Positions 7,674 through 16,833 of a stretch of 64,000 nucleotides of DNA are shown piece after piece (the stretch's first letter is position 1; each line of letters starts with the position of its first letter). The position numbers were made by a program, and so were the translations under genes. Source of the stretch: Bacillus sp. HMF5848 (GTDB lineage: Bacteria; Bacillota; Bacilli; Bacillales; HMF5848); assembly GCF_003944835.1 (NCBI RefSeq), contig NZ_RWIV01000001.1:1589501-1653500 (forward strand). Direction: 5' to 3'. The notes under the pieces are model-generated. The model did not search any database and was not told the DNA's origin. It worked only from the letters and a program-made list of their open reading frames with translations.

Positions 7674-8867
7674 ATGCATTCATTTCGTTTATTTCAAAAT
7701 GTTTATCATTGTGCCAATGAAATGCTGTTCGCTTATATATGCTTACATCTAATCAAACTTGGTGTACCTATAGAGCTAGATCATTTTTTACTATTTGCAG
7801 GTCTATCCATTTTGGTATTAACGTGGTCTTATGAGAAAGGAAAAATGTATGTTATTGTTGCCACGGTTTTTCTTATCATTATAGGGTTAATTGTATTTAG
7901 TACCATCATAGACCCATCACTGATCGTAGTAGGAGTGCTTTGGAGAACAGGTTCTCATTACAAGCACTTTGATATGATGAGTCATCCTGGTACAGTAGTT
8001 GTCTGGTCCGTGATACTAGGTAGTTTATTATACTGGCTCATGTTTGTAGCGGATAAGCCTGGAGCATATAAAATTTTAGCAGTTCTTTTTATACAGATTG
8101 GTCTTGTCATCATCATTGAGTTTGCTAAAAAGATATTATTTTCACACCTGCAAACAAAAGAAAAAGTAAAGGTAAGTTCCATTTTTACTCTTTTTTTAAT
8201 CACGTTATTAAGTATAACTGCCTTAGCGTCAGTAAGTTACTTGTTAATTCCTAAAGTTGTAATGGGACTTTTAGGGATGATTGGGCAGGCAGTAGGGTTT
8301 TTATTGAGTCCATTTTTAATGTGGCTCATAAACTATTTTGAAGAACGTGGAGCTGATCCATTTAAGCCGGTGCAAACGGATATTTCTGGTGAATGGGAAC
8401 ATCTGCCGTTGGAAAATGTTGCATCAACAGTGTCTGCTTCTTTTAATTGGTTTATATCCTTAGCTGTCATTATTACTTTAGTTATCGTTGTTTTGCTTTT
8501 ATGGAGACGTTTTAAAACTGAAAAAGCGTTTCATGTGAACCGAAATGAAGGTATGTTATCACAAGTCATGCCTCTCCAAGTAACGAAAATCAACAACCGT
8601 ACGAATATGTATAGAGGTAATAATGAAATTCGAAAAAGCATGTATCAATTTGAGTTATATTGCAAAAAGAAAGAATTAAACCGCTTGGAAGGAGAAACCG
8701 TCATAGAGTGGTTCAAGAGAATCGAGGCACCGGACGTGGTTAAAGGAGATATATTATATATTTATGAAAAAGCAAGGTACGGAGAAGAAATAAAAGAAGG
8801 TGAAGTTCATCGTTTTAAAACATCGATAAAGCTAATTAAGACACATATTAAGAAGAAAAGAAAGTAG
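7674..8867 (+). CDS. DUF4129-containing membrane protein (TgpA-like, no transglutaminase core)
   Basis: About 397 aa with multiple hydrophobic segments in the first two thirds, one more membrane span near residue 270, and a cytoplasmic C-terminal region like DUF4129 (RLEGETVIEWFKRIE...YEKARYGE). In many Firmicutes the third gene of MoxR-DUF58 operons is TgpA, which has membrane segments, a transglutaminase core and DUF4129. No Cys-His-Asp transglutaminase core is visible here. The ATG at 7674 is chosen because GGGGGAAAG lies 5 nt upstream; an earlier in-frame start at 7647 lies inside the DUF58 gene. Expression is coupled to the two preceding genes. Confidence 0.7.
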   Translation: MHSFRLFQNVYHCANEMLFAYICLHLIKLGVPIELDHFLLFAGLSILVLTWSYEKGKMYVIVATVFLIIIGLIVFSTIIDPSLIVVGVLWRTGSHYKHFDMMSHPGTVVVWSVILGSLLYWLMFVADKPGAYKILAVLFIQIGLVIIIEFAKKILFSHLQTKEKVKVSSIFTLFLITLLSITALASVSYLLIPKVVMGLLGMIGQAVGFLLSPFLMWLINYFEERGADPFKPVQTDISGEWEHLPLENVASTVSASFNWFISLAVIITLVIVVLLLWRRFKTEKAFHVNRNEGMLSQVMPLQVTKINNRTNMYRGNNEIRKSMYQFELYCKKKELNRLEGETVIEWFKRIEAPDVVKGDILYIYEKARYGEEIKEGEVHRFKTSIKLIKTHIKKKRK

Positions 8868-8869
8868 CA

Positions 8870-8906
8870 AACTACCCTGTGAGTGAGTGATGCAGGGTAG
8901 TTTTTT
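8870..8906 (+). terminator. Rho-independent terminator
   Basis: ACTACCCTG (8871-8879) pairs with CAGGGTAGT (8893-8901) and is followed by T6. It ends the MoxR operon. Confidence 0.88.
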
Positions 8907-8918
8907 AGGAAACAGAAT

Positions 8919-8938
8919 AAATGAGTGATTACTCACTT
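8919..8938. promoter_or_regulatory. TetR-type operator, copy 1
   Basis: AAATGAGTGATTACTCACTT contains the inverted repeat TGAGT-N4-ACTCA. It is identical to a second copy at 8979-8998. The downstream operon ends with a TetR-family gene, which is the likely ligand-responsive repressor of these sites. Confidence 0.75.
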
Positions 8939-8978
8939 TACAAATAAACTAGAAAGGAGTAAATTATAACTATACTAT

Positions 8979-8998
8979 AAATGAGTGATTACTCACTT
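8979..8998. promoter_or_regulatory. TetR-type operator, copy 2
   Basis: Exact 20-bp duplicate of the site at 8919. The two centres are exactly 60 bp apart. A -10-like TATACT (8971-8976) lies between the sites and just before this copy, so occupancy here should block transcription initiation. Confidence 0.75.
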
Positions 8999-9024
8999 AT
9001 TGCTGAAAGCGAGGTTATAAATCT

Positions 9025-9753
9025 ATGAGCGAGCAAATGTGTATACAAGTCCATAATGTTAGTAAAAGTTTCGGAAAAAGAGATGTGCTGCATGACATTA
9101 GCTTACAAGTGAAAAAGGCAGAGATATTTGGATTGTTAGGTCCTTCAGGAGCTGGCAAAACCACACTAGTACGGACGATGGTGGGGATTGATGAGGCAAC
9201 TAGTGGTTATGTAAATGTATTATCAACGAAAATGCCTAACTTACAAGTGCTGAATCGGATTGGATTTATGGCACAATCTGATGCTTTATATACTGAACTT
9301 ACGGCTCAAGAGAACTTAGAGTTTTTTGCTTCTATATATGGACTGCGTAATTTAAAGAAGAAGCAAAGAATTCTTGAAGTAAGTGAACTTGTTAACTTAA
9401 CAATTGACTTGAAGAAAAAAGTAAACGCATATTCTGGCGGTATGAAACGTCGACTGTCACTCGCTATTTCTTTATTACATGAGCCAGACGTTCTTGTGTT
9501 AGATGAACCAACAGTAGGGATTGACCCTGTGTTGCGTAACCAGATATGGGATGAACTACGTCGTTTACGTGAGCAAGGTACAACGATTGTTGTTACTACG
9601 CATGTGATGGATGAAGCGGAGAAGTGTCATCGCCTTGGTATGATTCGTGATGGTAGATTAATAGCAATAGGCTCACCAGAGGAGCTTAAAGACAATACAA
9701 AAACAGCATCATTAGAAGAAGCATTTTTGTATTACGGAGGTGTGCGTGCATGA
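9025..9753 (+). CDS. ABC-2 type exporter, ATP-binding subunit
   Basis: 242 aa. Walker A is GPSGAGKT (about residues 40-47), the signature is YSGGMKRR, and Walker B is VLVLDEPTVGID with the H-loop in VVTTHVMDEAE. It powers the permease encoded next, with which it overlaps by 4 nt (ATGA). GAGG precedes the ATG. The transporter is probably for drug or lipid export, as in other TetR-controlled ABC-2 systems; the substrate is not known. Confidence 0.92.
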   Translation: MSEQMCIQVHNVSKSFGKRDVLHDISLQVKKAEIFGLLGPSGAGKTTLVRTMVGIDEATSGYVNVLSTKMPNLQVLNRIGFMAQSDALYTELTAQENLEFFASIYGLRNLKKKQRILEVSELVNLTIDLKKKVNAYSGGMKRRLSLAISLLHEPDVLVLDEPTVGIDPVLRNQIWDELRRLREQGTTIVVTTHVMDEAEKCHRLGMIRDGRLIAIGSPEELKDNTKTASLEEAFLYYGGVRA

Positions 9754-10775
9754 GAATAATAGCTTTAGTGATTAGAATAATAAGACAATTTTTTCGGGAT
9801 CGTCGTACGCTAGGGCTCATGATTGTAGCGCCAATGTTTGTGTTACTTTTAATGAATATTGTGTTTAATGGCAAAGATTATGTCCCGACAATTGCTTATG
9901 ACAATATGCCAGCATCCATTATAGACTCACTTGAATCATCAGATGCTAAAGTAGTAGAGATGAGCGAAGAAGAAGCACTTGATGAGCTTCAGGCTCAACG
10001 AGCAGATGGATATATAAAGATGGATGGGATGGTTCCGTCTATTATATTGGAGGGAAGTGATCCAACTGCAAATATGGCAGTAATTACTGCTGTAACTACC
10101 GCTTTAAAAAAACTATCATCTCAAGCGAATTTGATGGAACCTGAAATTGAACTTCTACACGGATACGAAAATATGTCTCTTATTGATAACTTTGGGCCAA
10201 TATTGATTGGGTTCTTTATATTCTTTTTCGTGTTTTTAATTTCTGGTGTTTCGTTTTTACGAGAAAGAACAAGTGGTACCCTTGAAAGATTGTTAGCTAC
10301 ACCACTTAGGAGGTGGGAGATTGTCGTTGGTTATATATTAGGCTTCGGTATTTTTGCAGTTTTCCAAGCGACACTGATCTCTTGGTTTGCCATTGAAGTA
10401 TTAGATATTATGATGACAGGATCGTTTGGATTTATTTTATTAGTTACATTTCTACTTGCTCTAACAGCTTTAAGCTTAGGTACCTTACTTTCCGCCTTCG
10501 CTGGCAATGAACTGCAAATGATGCAATTCATTCCGATTGTGGTTATTCCACAAATATTCTTCTCTGGTATCATTAATCTTGAAACGATGGATCAGTGGCT
10601 ACGAACTGTGAGTTACTTTATGCCATTAACGTACGGGGCTGATGCACTTAGACATATTATGATACGAGGTCAAGGTTGGGACGCTATTGCAACTGACGTG
10701 TATTATTTATTAGGTTTTGCACTTCTGTTTATGCTTTTAAATGTGGTAGCATTAAGAAAGCATCGCAGATTGTAG
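9750..10775 (+). CDS. ABC-2 type exporter, permease subunit
   Basis: 341 aa with the usual ABC-2 layout: one membrane segment at about residues 20-36, a large extracytoplasmic domain to about residue 145, then five or six membrane segments with the cytoplasmic ERTSGTLERLLATPL motif typical of this family. It is coupled to the ATPase by a 4-nt overlap and followed by the TetR gene after 12 nt. Confidence 0.9.
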   Translation: MRIIALVIRIIRQFFRDRRTLGLMIVAPMFVLLLMNIVFNGKDYVPTIAYDNMPASIIDSLESSDAKVVEMSEEEALDELQAQRADGYIKMDGMVPSIILEGSDPTANMAVITAVTTALKKLSSQANLMEPEIELLHGYENMSLIDNFGPILIGFFIFFFVFLISGVSFLRERTSGTLERLLATPLRRWEIVVGYILGFGIFAVFQATLISWFAIEVLDIMMTGSFGFILLVTFLLALTALSLGTLLSAFAGNELQMMQFIPIVVIPQIFFSGIINLETMDQWLRTVSYFMPLTYGADALRHIMIRGQGWDAIATDVYYLLGFALLFMLLNVVALRKHRRL

Positions 10776-10787
10776 GAGTTGAGACAG

Positions 10788-11447
10788 TTGGAAAAATGGA
10801 TAAGTGAACTGCTCGTTGATCAGCAAAAAGTAAGTGAAAGGCAAGTGCGTATCTTAGAAGCTGCTATCGAAAGCTTTTCGGAAAAAGGTTATGCATCTAC
10901 ATCTACAAGTGAAATAGCAAAGCGTGCGGGTGTCGCAGAAGGAACTATTTTTAGGCATTACAAAACAAAAAAAGACTTATTACTCGCCATTGTTGGACCA
11001 ACAATGTCTAAGGTTGTCGCGCCGTTTATGGCTAAGAACTTTGTTGATGAGATATTAAAAGACGAGTATTATAGCGCTGAACAATTTATTCGTGCTATTG
11101 CCGCTAATCGCTATGAGTTTGTTAAAAAAAACACACCTATGATTAAGATATTTCTCCAAGAAATTGCCTTTCATGACGATATAAGAGAAAATTTCAAGCC
11201 AGTTTTTCAAGAATTGATATATAAGCGAATTGCACCAATTATGGCACATTTTCGTGAATGCGGAGAAATACGAAATCTTCCGGATGCTACAATTATCCGA
11301 TTAGTATCTTCAACATTAATTAGCTTTTTTATTACAAGGTTTATTGTTATACCCGAACATCCCTGGGATGATGAAAAAGAATTAGAAGATACAATCCAAT
11401 TTATTATGCGTGGATTACGCAATGAAACAGCTGATCAGAAAGATTAA
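10788..11447 (+). CDS. TetR/AcrR family repressor of the ABC-2 operon
   Basis: About 219 aa. The N-terminal helix-turn-helix (EIAKRAGVAEGTIFRHY) lies near residues 40-56, preceded by the family lead RILEAAIESFSEKGY. The C-terminal ligand domain is not recognisable beyond the family. TTG 10788 is favoured because AGGAG at 10774-10778 gives 9-nt spacing; the TTG at 10779 abuts the same ribosome binding site. It is the last gene of the operon whose leader carries two identical palindromes, which implies autoregulation. Confidence 0.88.
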   Translation: MEKWISELLVDQQKVSERQVRILEAAIESFSEKGYASTSTSEIAKRAGVAEGTIFRHYKTKKDLLLAIVGPTMSKVVAPFMAKNFVDEILKDEYYSAEQFIRAIAANRYEFVKKNTPMIKIFLQEIAFHDDIRENFKPVFQELIYKRIAPIMAHFRECGEIRNLPDATIIRLVSSTLISFFITRFIVIPEHPWDDEKELEDTIQFIMRGLRNETADQKD

Positions 11448-11496
11448 CAACAGCTGTTTTTAACTTGCTTAACAGAGATTTAATTGTAAAAGGAAA

Positions 11497-11528
11497 GAGC
11501 ACCTAGATAAATGTCTAGGTGCTTTCAA
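11497..11528. terminator. Bidirectional terminator between TetR gene and clpE
   Basis: AGCACCTAGA (11498-11507) pairs perfectly with TCTAGGTGCT (11514-11523). A/T-rich flanks on both sides let it serve the convergent clpE gene too. Confidence 0.8.
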
Positions 11529-11531
11529 TAG

Positions 11532-13661
11532 TTACTTTACCTTAATCTCGTTATCTTCAACATATACGTCAACATGATTAATATCATCATAGTCTAGTAA
11601 TAAATCAGCAATCTTGTCTTCTAGTTCTTCTTGAATAACGCGACGCAGAGGACGAGCTCCGAATGCTGGATGGTACCCCTTTATAGATAGATATTGCTTT
11701 GCGTCATCTGATATTGTCATTTTAATTTGTTGCTCGTTAAGCTGCTCAATTACTTCAGCAAGCATTAAATCTACAATTACTAGTAAGTCTTTGCTTTCAA
11801 GGGACTTGAATTCAATAATACTATCAAATCTGTTTAAAAACTCAGGCTTAAAATAATTGCTAAGTGACTCAAGAACACTACTTACAGAAGTAATATCGTT
11901 CTTTTCAAATCCTACCGTTATTTTTTTAGTACCTGCGCCAGCATTGCTTGTCATTATGATAACTGTATCCTTAAAGCTTACTGTTCGCCCCTGGCTATCT
12001 GTTAAACGACCATCCTCCATAATTTGCAAGAACATATGCTGCACGTCAGGATGTGCTTTTTCAATTTCGTCTAATAATATAATGCTGTATGGGTTACGAC
12101 GAACACGTTCTGTAAGCTGGCCAGCTTCGTCGTGGCCAACATAGCCTGGGGGAGAACCAATCAGCTTTGACACAGAGTGTTTCTCCATATATTCACTCAT
12201 ATCAAGACGAACCATTGCGTCTTTTGAGCCGAAAAGTTCTTCTGCTAGCGTTTTTGATAGCTCGGTTTTACCAACACCGGTTGGTCCGACAAATAAGAAT
12301 GAACCAATCGGGCGATTTTTCCCCTTTAAGCCAGCACGGCTTCGACGAATCGCCTTTGCAACTTTTTTAACAGCTTCCGCTTGACCGATAACCTTCGCTG
12401 CTAAGTTATCTTCAAGGTGCTTCATTTTAGATTGTTCATCTGCTTGTAGCTTTCCAACAGGAATACCAGTTTTCTCTTCTATGATCCGTTGAATTTCGGT
12501 TAAAGCTACAGTTGCCTTGCTTTTTTCGTCAGCTCTGGACAATTGCTTTTCAAGCTTAGCTTCCTCATCTCGAAGCTTGGCGGCTAGTTCATAGTTTTCT
12601 GCTTGTAAAGCTTCTGCTTTTTCGGTTTCGAGTTGAGCTAAGCGATCATGAATTGCTGTTTCATCTGTTCCACCAGATTTTAAGTTAACCTTTGAACCAG
12701 CTTCATCCATTAAGTCAATCGCTTTGTCTGGTAAAAAACGATCTTGAATGTAACGTTGTGATAATGTAACGCACGCTTGAATCGCTTCATCGGTGTAAAC
12801 TACATTGTGATAACTTTCGTATTTTTCTTGGATGCCTTTTAAAATTTCAATAGAATGATCTATTGTAGGCTCATGAACTATGACAGGCTGGAAACGGCGC
12901 TCAAGCGCTGCATCCTTTTCAATTTTCCGATATTCTCTTAGCGTTGTTGCCCCAACAACCTGGAGCTCACCTCGTGCGAGTGCGGGCTTTAAAATGTTCC
13001 CAGCGTCCATAGATCCTTCGGCTGAACCTGCGCCTACTAGTAAGTGGATTTCATCAATGAACAAGATAATATTTTTGCGTTTTTGTAGTTCAGCAATAAG
13101 CTGTTTCATACGTTCCTCAAATTGTCCACGAATACCTGTATTCGCAACAAGAGATGCAACATCAAGTAAATATACCTGCTTGTTCAATAGTTTTGCTGGC
13201 ACAGATCCTTCTGCTATTTTTAGAGCAAACCCTTCCGCAATTGCTGTTTTACCAACCCCAGGTTCACCAATTAAAACAGGATTATTTTTATTTCGCCTGT
13301 TTAAAATCTCAATTACGCGTTCTACCTCTTTATCACGGCCGATAACTGGGTCAATGACTCCGGCTTTTGCCATATGTGTTAAGTTGCGACCAAATTGATC
13401 AAGAAAACCATTTCCACCGTCATGCGTGTTTGTGGTTTTCTTACCTTCATGATTATGTGGGTGTCCATGAACTGGAAAGTTTCCAAATAAATCATTCAGG
13501 TTAAATCCATTAATGCCATTCGTCATATTGTTAGGCATCTTTAATTTGCTTTTTTCTTTCGTATAACAATCCTCACACAGGAGCAATTGCTTACGATTTT
13601 CATTAAATTGAATATTAAGCTGTACAGTCGCTTCTTTTTGTTGACATACTTGACATTTCAT
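11532..13661 (-). CDS. clpE: ClpE, Clp/Hsp100 ATPase subunit
   Basis: 709 aa. The N-terminal zinc finger (CxxC at residues 3-6 and CEDC near residue 30) is the hallmark of ClpE. Two AAA+ modules follow: D1 with GEPGVGKT and D2 with VGPTGVGKT, separated by a UVR/coiled-coil linker ([19 protein letters not shown]). ClpE unfolds damaged proteins for ClpP during heat stress and regulates CtsR disposal in Bacillus. The ATG has AGGAGG upstream. Two CtsR boxes lie over its promoter, which fits the known CtsR regulon. No ClpP gene is in the window. Confidence 0.97.
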   Translation of the reverse strand: MKCQVCQQKEATVQLNIQFNENRKQLLLCEDCYTKEKSKLKMPNNMTNGINGFNLNDLFGNFPVHGHPHNHEGKKTTNTHDGGNGFLDQFGRNLTHMAKAGVIDPVIGRDKEVERVIEILNRRNKNNPVLIGEPGVGKTAIAEGFALKIAEGSVPAKLLNKQVYLLDVASLVANTGIRGQFEERMKQLIAELQKRKNIILFIDEIHLLVGAGSAEGSMDAGNILKPALARGELQVVGATTLREYRKIEKDAALERRFQPVIVHEPTIDHSIEILKGIQEKYESYHNVVYTDEAIQACVTLSQRYIQDRFLPDKAIDLMDEAGSKVNLKSGGTDETAIHDRLAQLETEKAEALQAENYELAAKLRDEEAKLEKQLSRADEKSKATVALTEIQRIIEEKTGIPVGKLQADEQSKMKHLEDNLAAKVIGQAEAVKKVAKAIRRSRAGLKGKNRPIGSFLFVGPTGVGKTELSKTLAEELFGSKDAMVRLDMSEYMEKHSVSKLIGSPPGYVGHDEAGQLTERVRRNPYSIILLDEIEKAHPDVQHMFLQIMEDGRLTDSQGRTVSFKDTVIIMTSNAGAGTKKITVGFEKNDITSVSSVLESLSNYFKPEFLNRFDSIIEFKSLESKDLLVIVDLMLAEVIEQLNEQQIKMTISDDAKQYLSIKGYHPAFGARPLRRVIQEELEDKIADLLLDYDDINHVDVYVEDNEIKVK

Positions 13662-13754
13662 AATTAATTACCTCCTGCATATATTTTTTTGACTTTGATT
13701 AACTTTGATCAAATAAACACAATACATGTAACAAAAATTATTGAAGTATTTTTG

Positions 13755-13771
13755 TTTGACTATTTCTGACC
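13755..13771 (-). promoter_or_regulatory. CtsR box 2 of clpE
   Basis: On the minus strand this reads GGTCAGA-N3-AGTCAAA, matching the tandem heptad CtsR operator (consensus RGTCAAA-N3-RGTCAAA) with one difference. It lies just downstream of the transcription start region. Confidence 0.85.
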
Positions 13772-13782
13772 TTTATAAGTGT

Positions 13783-13811
13783 ATTATAATCTGACCTTTT
13801 TTGACTTTCAA
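13783..13811 (-). promoter_or_regulatory. clpE sigma-A promoter
   Basis: Minus strand: TTGAAA (13811-13806), 17-bp spacer, TATAAT (13788-13783). A CtsR box occupies the whole spacer. Confidence 0.85.
13790..13806 (-). promoter_or_regulatory. CtsR box 1 of clpE
   Basis: Minus strand AGTCAAA-N3-GGTCAGA, a tandem heptad CtsR operator placed between -35 and -10. A weaker pair of related heptads (ATCAAAG repeats) lies near 13687-13712, closer to the gene. Confidence 0.85.
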
Positions 13812-13878
13812 GTAATATGTTTGATTTTTTTATAGAATGTCAATAATGTAGCTACATAATGATAAGGATGGTAAAAAC

Positions 13879-14691
13879 ATGGTGAAGCGATTAGATTTAA
13901 AATTACTTTTCTTTTGTGTAATACTATTTTGTTCAAGTACGTACTATCTTTTCTATACATCATACTCGTTGCAATATTACTTACTTCTACCTTTTGTAGC
14001 TTGGATAATAATCCAATTAATAGAACCGAAAGAGTTTTTACACGAAGTAAAGTTAACAAAGTTAGGTAGAACTGGCTTGAAGATATGGGGCAAGATAATA
14101 GGGTTAGCCATTACAATGAATGTCATTAACTACACTATTCTATGGTCTTTTACGTCTGCAAACCTTAACGTTTCACTTTTAACAGTGCAATCTGTAACAC
14201 TTTCATTTTTTGAATTATTGTTAGTAGGAGTTGTTTTTTTATTTACAAGTATCATTTGGCAGGAGATTGTGTGGCGAGGCTGGATTTATGAAAGGTTAAG
14301 AGGAAAGAGCTTTGTATTAGCAGTTATATCATCAAGCTTTGGACAAACAATTTTCTTAGCACCATTCATATATTTTACATATGAATTGCAGCATTACGGA
14401 AATGTATTTATATTGTATGTTCTTTTTATTCTGTTTCAAGTATTGCTTAATATTTATCTTATTACTCTTCGTGAAGAATCTCAAAGTATTTGGCCTTCAT
14501 CAATATTTCAAGCAATATATTATATTAGTTGGGATATTGGAAGTGACTTTACTATTGATGCGAACGTGTCATCAGAATATGTTGGAGGATTGTATGGTAT
14601 AACAGGGATATTGTGTTTAGGATTTTATATTGTTTTATCAAGCACAATACAGAAAGTAATTATTAACAAGCAGCAGAATGCATCAATATAA
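13879..14691 (+). CDS. CPBP-like intramembrane protease homologue, catalytic Glu replaced
   Basis: 270 aa with seven or eight hydrophobic segments. The segment SIIWQEIVWRGWIYERL (about residues 130-146) aligns with motif 1 of the CPBP/Rce1 family (EExxxR), but the first and usually catalytic glutamate is glutamine here. Later motifs are weak (FQAIYYISWDIGS could stand for the third). It is therefore a divergent or inactive CPBP member, or a related non-proteolytic protein. It is monocistronic, divergent from clpE, with the start set by AAGGATGG. Confidence 0.5.
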   Translation: MVKRLDLKLLFFCVILFCSSTYYLFYTSYSLQYYLLLPFVAWIIIQLIEPKEFLHEVKLTKLGRTGLKIWGKIIGLAITMNVINYTILWSFTSANLNVSLLTVQSVTLSFFELLLVGVVFLFTSIIWQEIVWRGWIYERLRGKSFVLAVISSSFGQTIFLAPFIYFTYELQHYGNVFILYVLFILFQVLLNIYLITLREESQSIWPSSIFQAIYYISWDIGSDFTIDANVSSEYVGGLYGITGILCLGFYIVLSSTIQKVIINKQQNASI

Positions 14692-14727
14692 ATAAGTACT
14701 CTCGTCCAAGGAGTGCTTATTTTCTTT
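14691..14727 (+). terminator. Rho-independent terminator
   Basis: AATAAGTACTC (14691-14701) pairs with GAGTGCTTATT (14711-14721), one G-T pair, then TTCTTT. Confidence 0.75.
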
Positions 14728-14897
14728 ATGTTGGGATAATTTAGAAAAATCCTAATGTTTTTTTACTAAATTATGTTAAAATGATGTAAACAAAGATTGT
14801 TAAGCAAAATTTGTAAAGGTTGAGCATGCAAAATAAAGATCTTTTTATTTTTCTATAGTTAAAGTAATATTCAGGAGAGGCTTAAGGAGAGGGTTTT

Positions 14898-15806
14898 ATG
14901 TCATTATTTTTAAAGATAATACATTTGTTTATGATGTATGTAGCTATATTTACCGTATTAGCTTTAATTATCTTAATTCCAAGACAAATCAGTGTAGTAT
15001 ACGAAAAGGGCGAGGAAGTACACTATGAATTTACAATGCAGCACTATGCTAATAACATTTCAGAGTTTATTACATCAATATGGCAAGAACATAGTCTTGG
15101 AAAAACCAGATACGAAAATTCCGTAGAGTCAGAGTTATTAATATACTTTCCAAGAAGCTTATTAATTATTATTCCATCCTTCATATTAAGTATTATTTTA
15201 GGGATTGCTATTGGATTGAGACAGTTTCAAACAAAGCACAGACGCTCTTATCCTGTAAGGAAGGGAGTATTTTGGTTGCTTTCGTCAGTGCCGGACTTCT
15301 TCTTGATTATTTGTTTGATTTGGATTGTAATCTTATTTGTTCCGAATTTTGATATATTCGGTCATGAGCACAGCTATGCTTTCGTAGTTCCTATTATTTT
15401 AGTTACCTTGTATCCTATGCTTTATGTTGCCAAGATTACGGAGGTTGCTCTAGAAGATGAGGGAGAGCAATTGTACGTGAGGTTTGCTAGAGCTATGGGA
15501 TTCACAGAAGCATATGTATTAATCCGTCATGTATTACGAAATGTATATCCCTCTATTCTTAATCATTTTCCTACGATTATGATGTATGTGTTGTCAAATT
15601 TATTAGTAGTAGAGTGGTTATTAGACTATAGAGGTTTAACATATAGATTATTTAGAGCTGTCGATTACACAGATAAGATATCTGGCATGACGTCGCCAAA
15701 TTATGAAGGTGCATTAATAATCGGGATTTCGATTTGTTTTCTATCTGTCGTACTTGTAAGTCAGGTACTGAGTCAGTTAGGAAAAAGATTGCTTGATCCT
15801 AGATAG
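14898..15806 (+). CDS. ABC transporter permease, DppB/OppB type
   Basis: 302 aa with six membrane segments. The coupling motif region YVRFARAMGFTEAYVLIRH (about residues 196-214) corresponds to the EAA loop of peptide/nickel permeases. It forms a pair with the next gene, 39 nt downstream. No ATPase or solute-binding protein gene is adjacent, so the rest of the importer must be encoded elsewhere. AAGGAGAGGG precedes the ATG. Confidence 0.82.
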   Translation: MSLFLKIIHLFMMYVAIFTVLALIILIPRQISVVYEKGEEVHYEFTMQHYANNISEFITSIWQEHSLGKTRYENSVESELLIYFPRSLLIIIPSFILSIILGIAIGLRQFQTKHRRSYPVRKGVFWLLSSVPDFFLIICLIWIVILFVPNFDIFGHEHSYAFVVPIILVTLYPMLYVAKITEVALEDEGEQLYVRFARAMGFTEAYVLIRHVLRNVYPSILNHFPTIMMYVLSNLLVVEWLLDYRGLTYRLFRAVDYTDKISGMTSPNYEGALIIGISICFLSVVLVSQVLSQLGKRLLDPR

Positions 15807-15845
15807 ACTAGATAAAGTGTAATTTTGTAAAAGGGGACATTTATT

Positions 15846-16742
15846 ATGAAACGGAATTTTGCTTTATGGATTGGATTCTCAATGTTTTCTATATTAGTAC
15901 TTACAGCAATAATTGGACCGTTCATTCCAGACGTTGTAGCGGGTGTAGAAGAACAACGTATTCAGTATTATGGTGATGGAAAATTTGGACGAGCACCATT
16001 TGCCCCTTCACTTGAATTCCCACTAGGGAGTGACGAAGAAGGTCGCGATATTCTGAGTTTAATAATTATGGGAACAAGAGATACATTATTTATCGTGTTT
16101 ACTATTACATTAGTTAGGTATGCTTTAGGGTTGCCATTGGCGTTTTTAGCATTACATAAACATGGTTTTTTTCACCGTGTCATTGAAGTGTTACATGGGT
16201 TCTTTTCGACGATTCCAACCATATTTTCGGCAGTTATTCTTATTAATTTACCGTTTTTAATATTTTCGGAGATTCGGACAGTTTGGGTCATTTTATTAAT
16301 TGCATTTATTGATATGGCAAGTGTTGCTTATGTGTTTAGAGAAACGGCTCATGACATTTCTAAGCGGGAATATATTACTGCGGGAATTATGATTGGAAAT
16401 ACGCGACGTCAAATGATAAAAAATCAATATATTCCTGTATTAATTCCAGAAATTATTGTCCAATTTTTTATTGATGTTAGTCGTGTTACGTTACTTGTAG
16501 GTCAATTAGGTATTTTTCATATTTTTGTTATGCAAACATGGGTGCAAACAGGGTTTACGGGAGGATATCTTGAAAATACTAGCTACAATTGGGCTACACT
16601 CATTGCTGGCACTCGTAATATAGTACTGAGTTATCCATGGATTCCATTTTTTCCAGCACTAGCTATTGTATTTGCAATTTTTACATTCCAAATTTTAAGT
16701 GATGGCTTACGTCAGTATTTTCAAAGAAAAGTCAGTGAATGA
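15846..16742 (+). CDS. ABC transporter permease, DppC/OppC type
   Basis: 298 aa. It has the N-terminal membrane segment, then the LGSDEEGRDILSLIIMGTR motif typical of OppC-like subunits (about residues 60-78), then five more membrane segments. It works with the preceding permease as a heterodimer. AAAGGGG precedes the ATG. A terminator follows, so the operon is only these two genes. Confidence 0.85.
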   Translation: MKRNFALWIGFSMFSILVLTAIIGPFIPDVVAGVEEQRIQYYGDGKFGRAPFAPSLEFPLGSDEEGRDILSLIIMGTRDTLFIVFTITLVRYALGLPLAFLALHKHGFFHRVIEVLHGFFSTIPTIFSAVILINLPFLIFSEIRTVWVILLIAFIDMASVAYVFRETAHDISKREYITAGIMIGNTRRQMIKNQYIPVLIPEIIVQFFIDVSRVTLLVGQLGIFHIFVMQTWVQTGFTGGYLENTSYNWATLIAGTRNIVLSYPWIPFFPALAIVFAIFTFQILSDGLRQYFQRKVSE

Positions 16743-16746
16743 TAAC

Positions 16747-16781
16747 AAAAGGAGCTTGAGATCGTTCTCAAGCTCCTTTTA
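16747..16781 (+). terminator. Strong Rho-independent terminator
   Basis: AAAAGGAGCTTGAG (16747-16760) pairs perfectly with CTCAAGCTCCTTTT (16767-16780). Confidence 0.9.
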
Positions 16782-16833
16782 AGCGTATTATGATTAGCGA
16801 CCGATTTAAATGCCGGAAGAACAAGTGTGTATA

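Noticed and set aside
12880-13398. 172-codon ORF on the plus strand
   Set aside because: Antisense of the clpE ATPase domain; no ribosome binding site.
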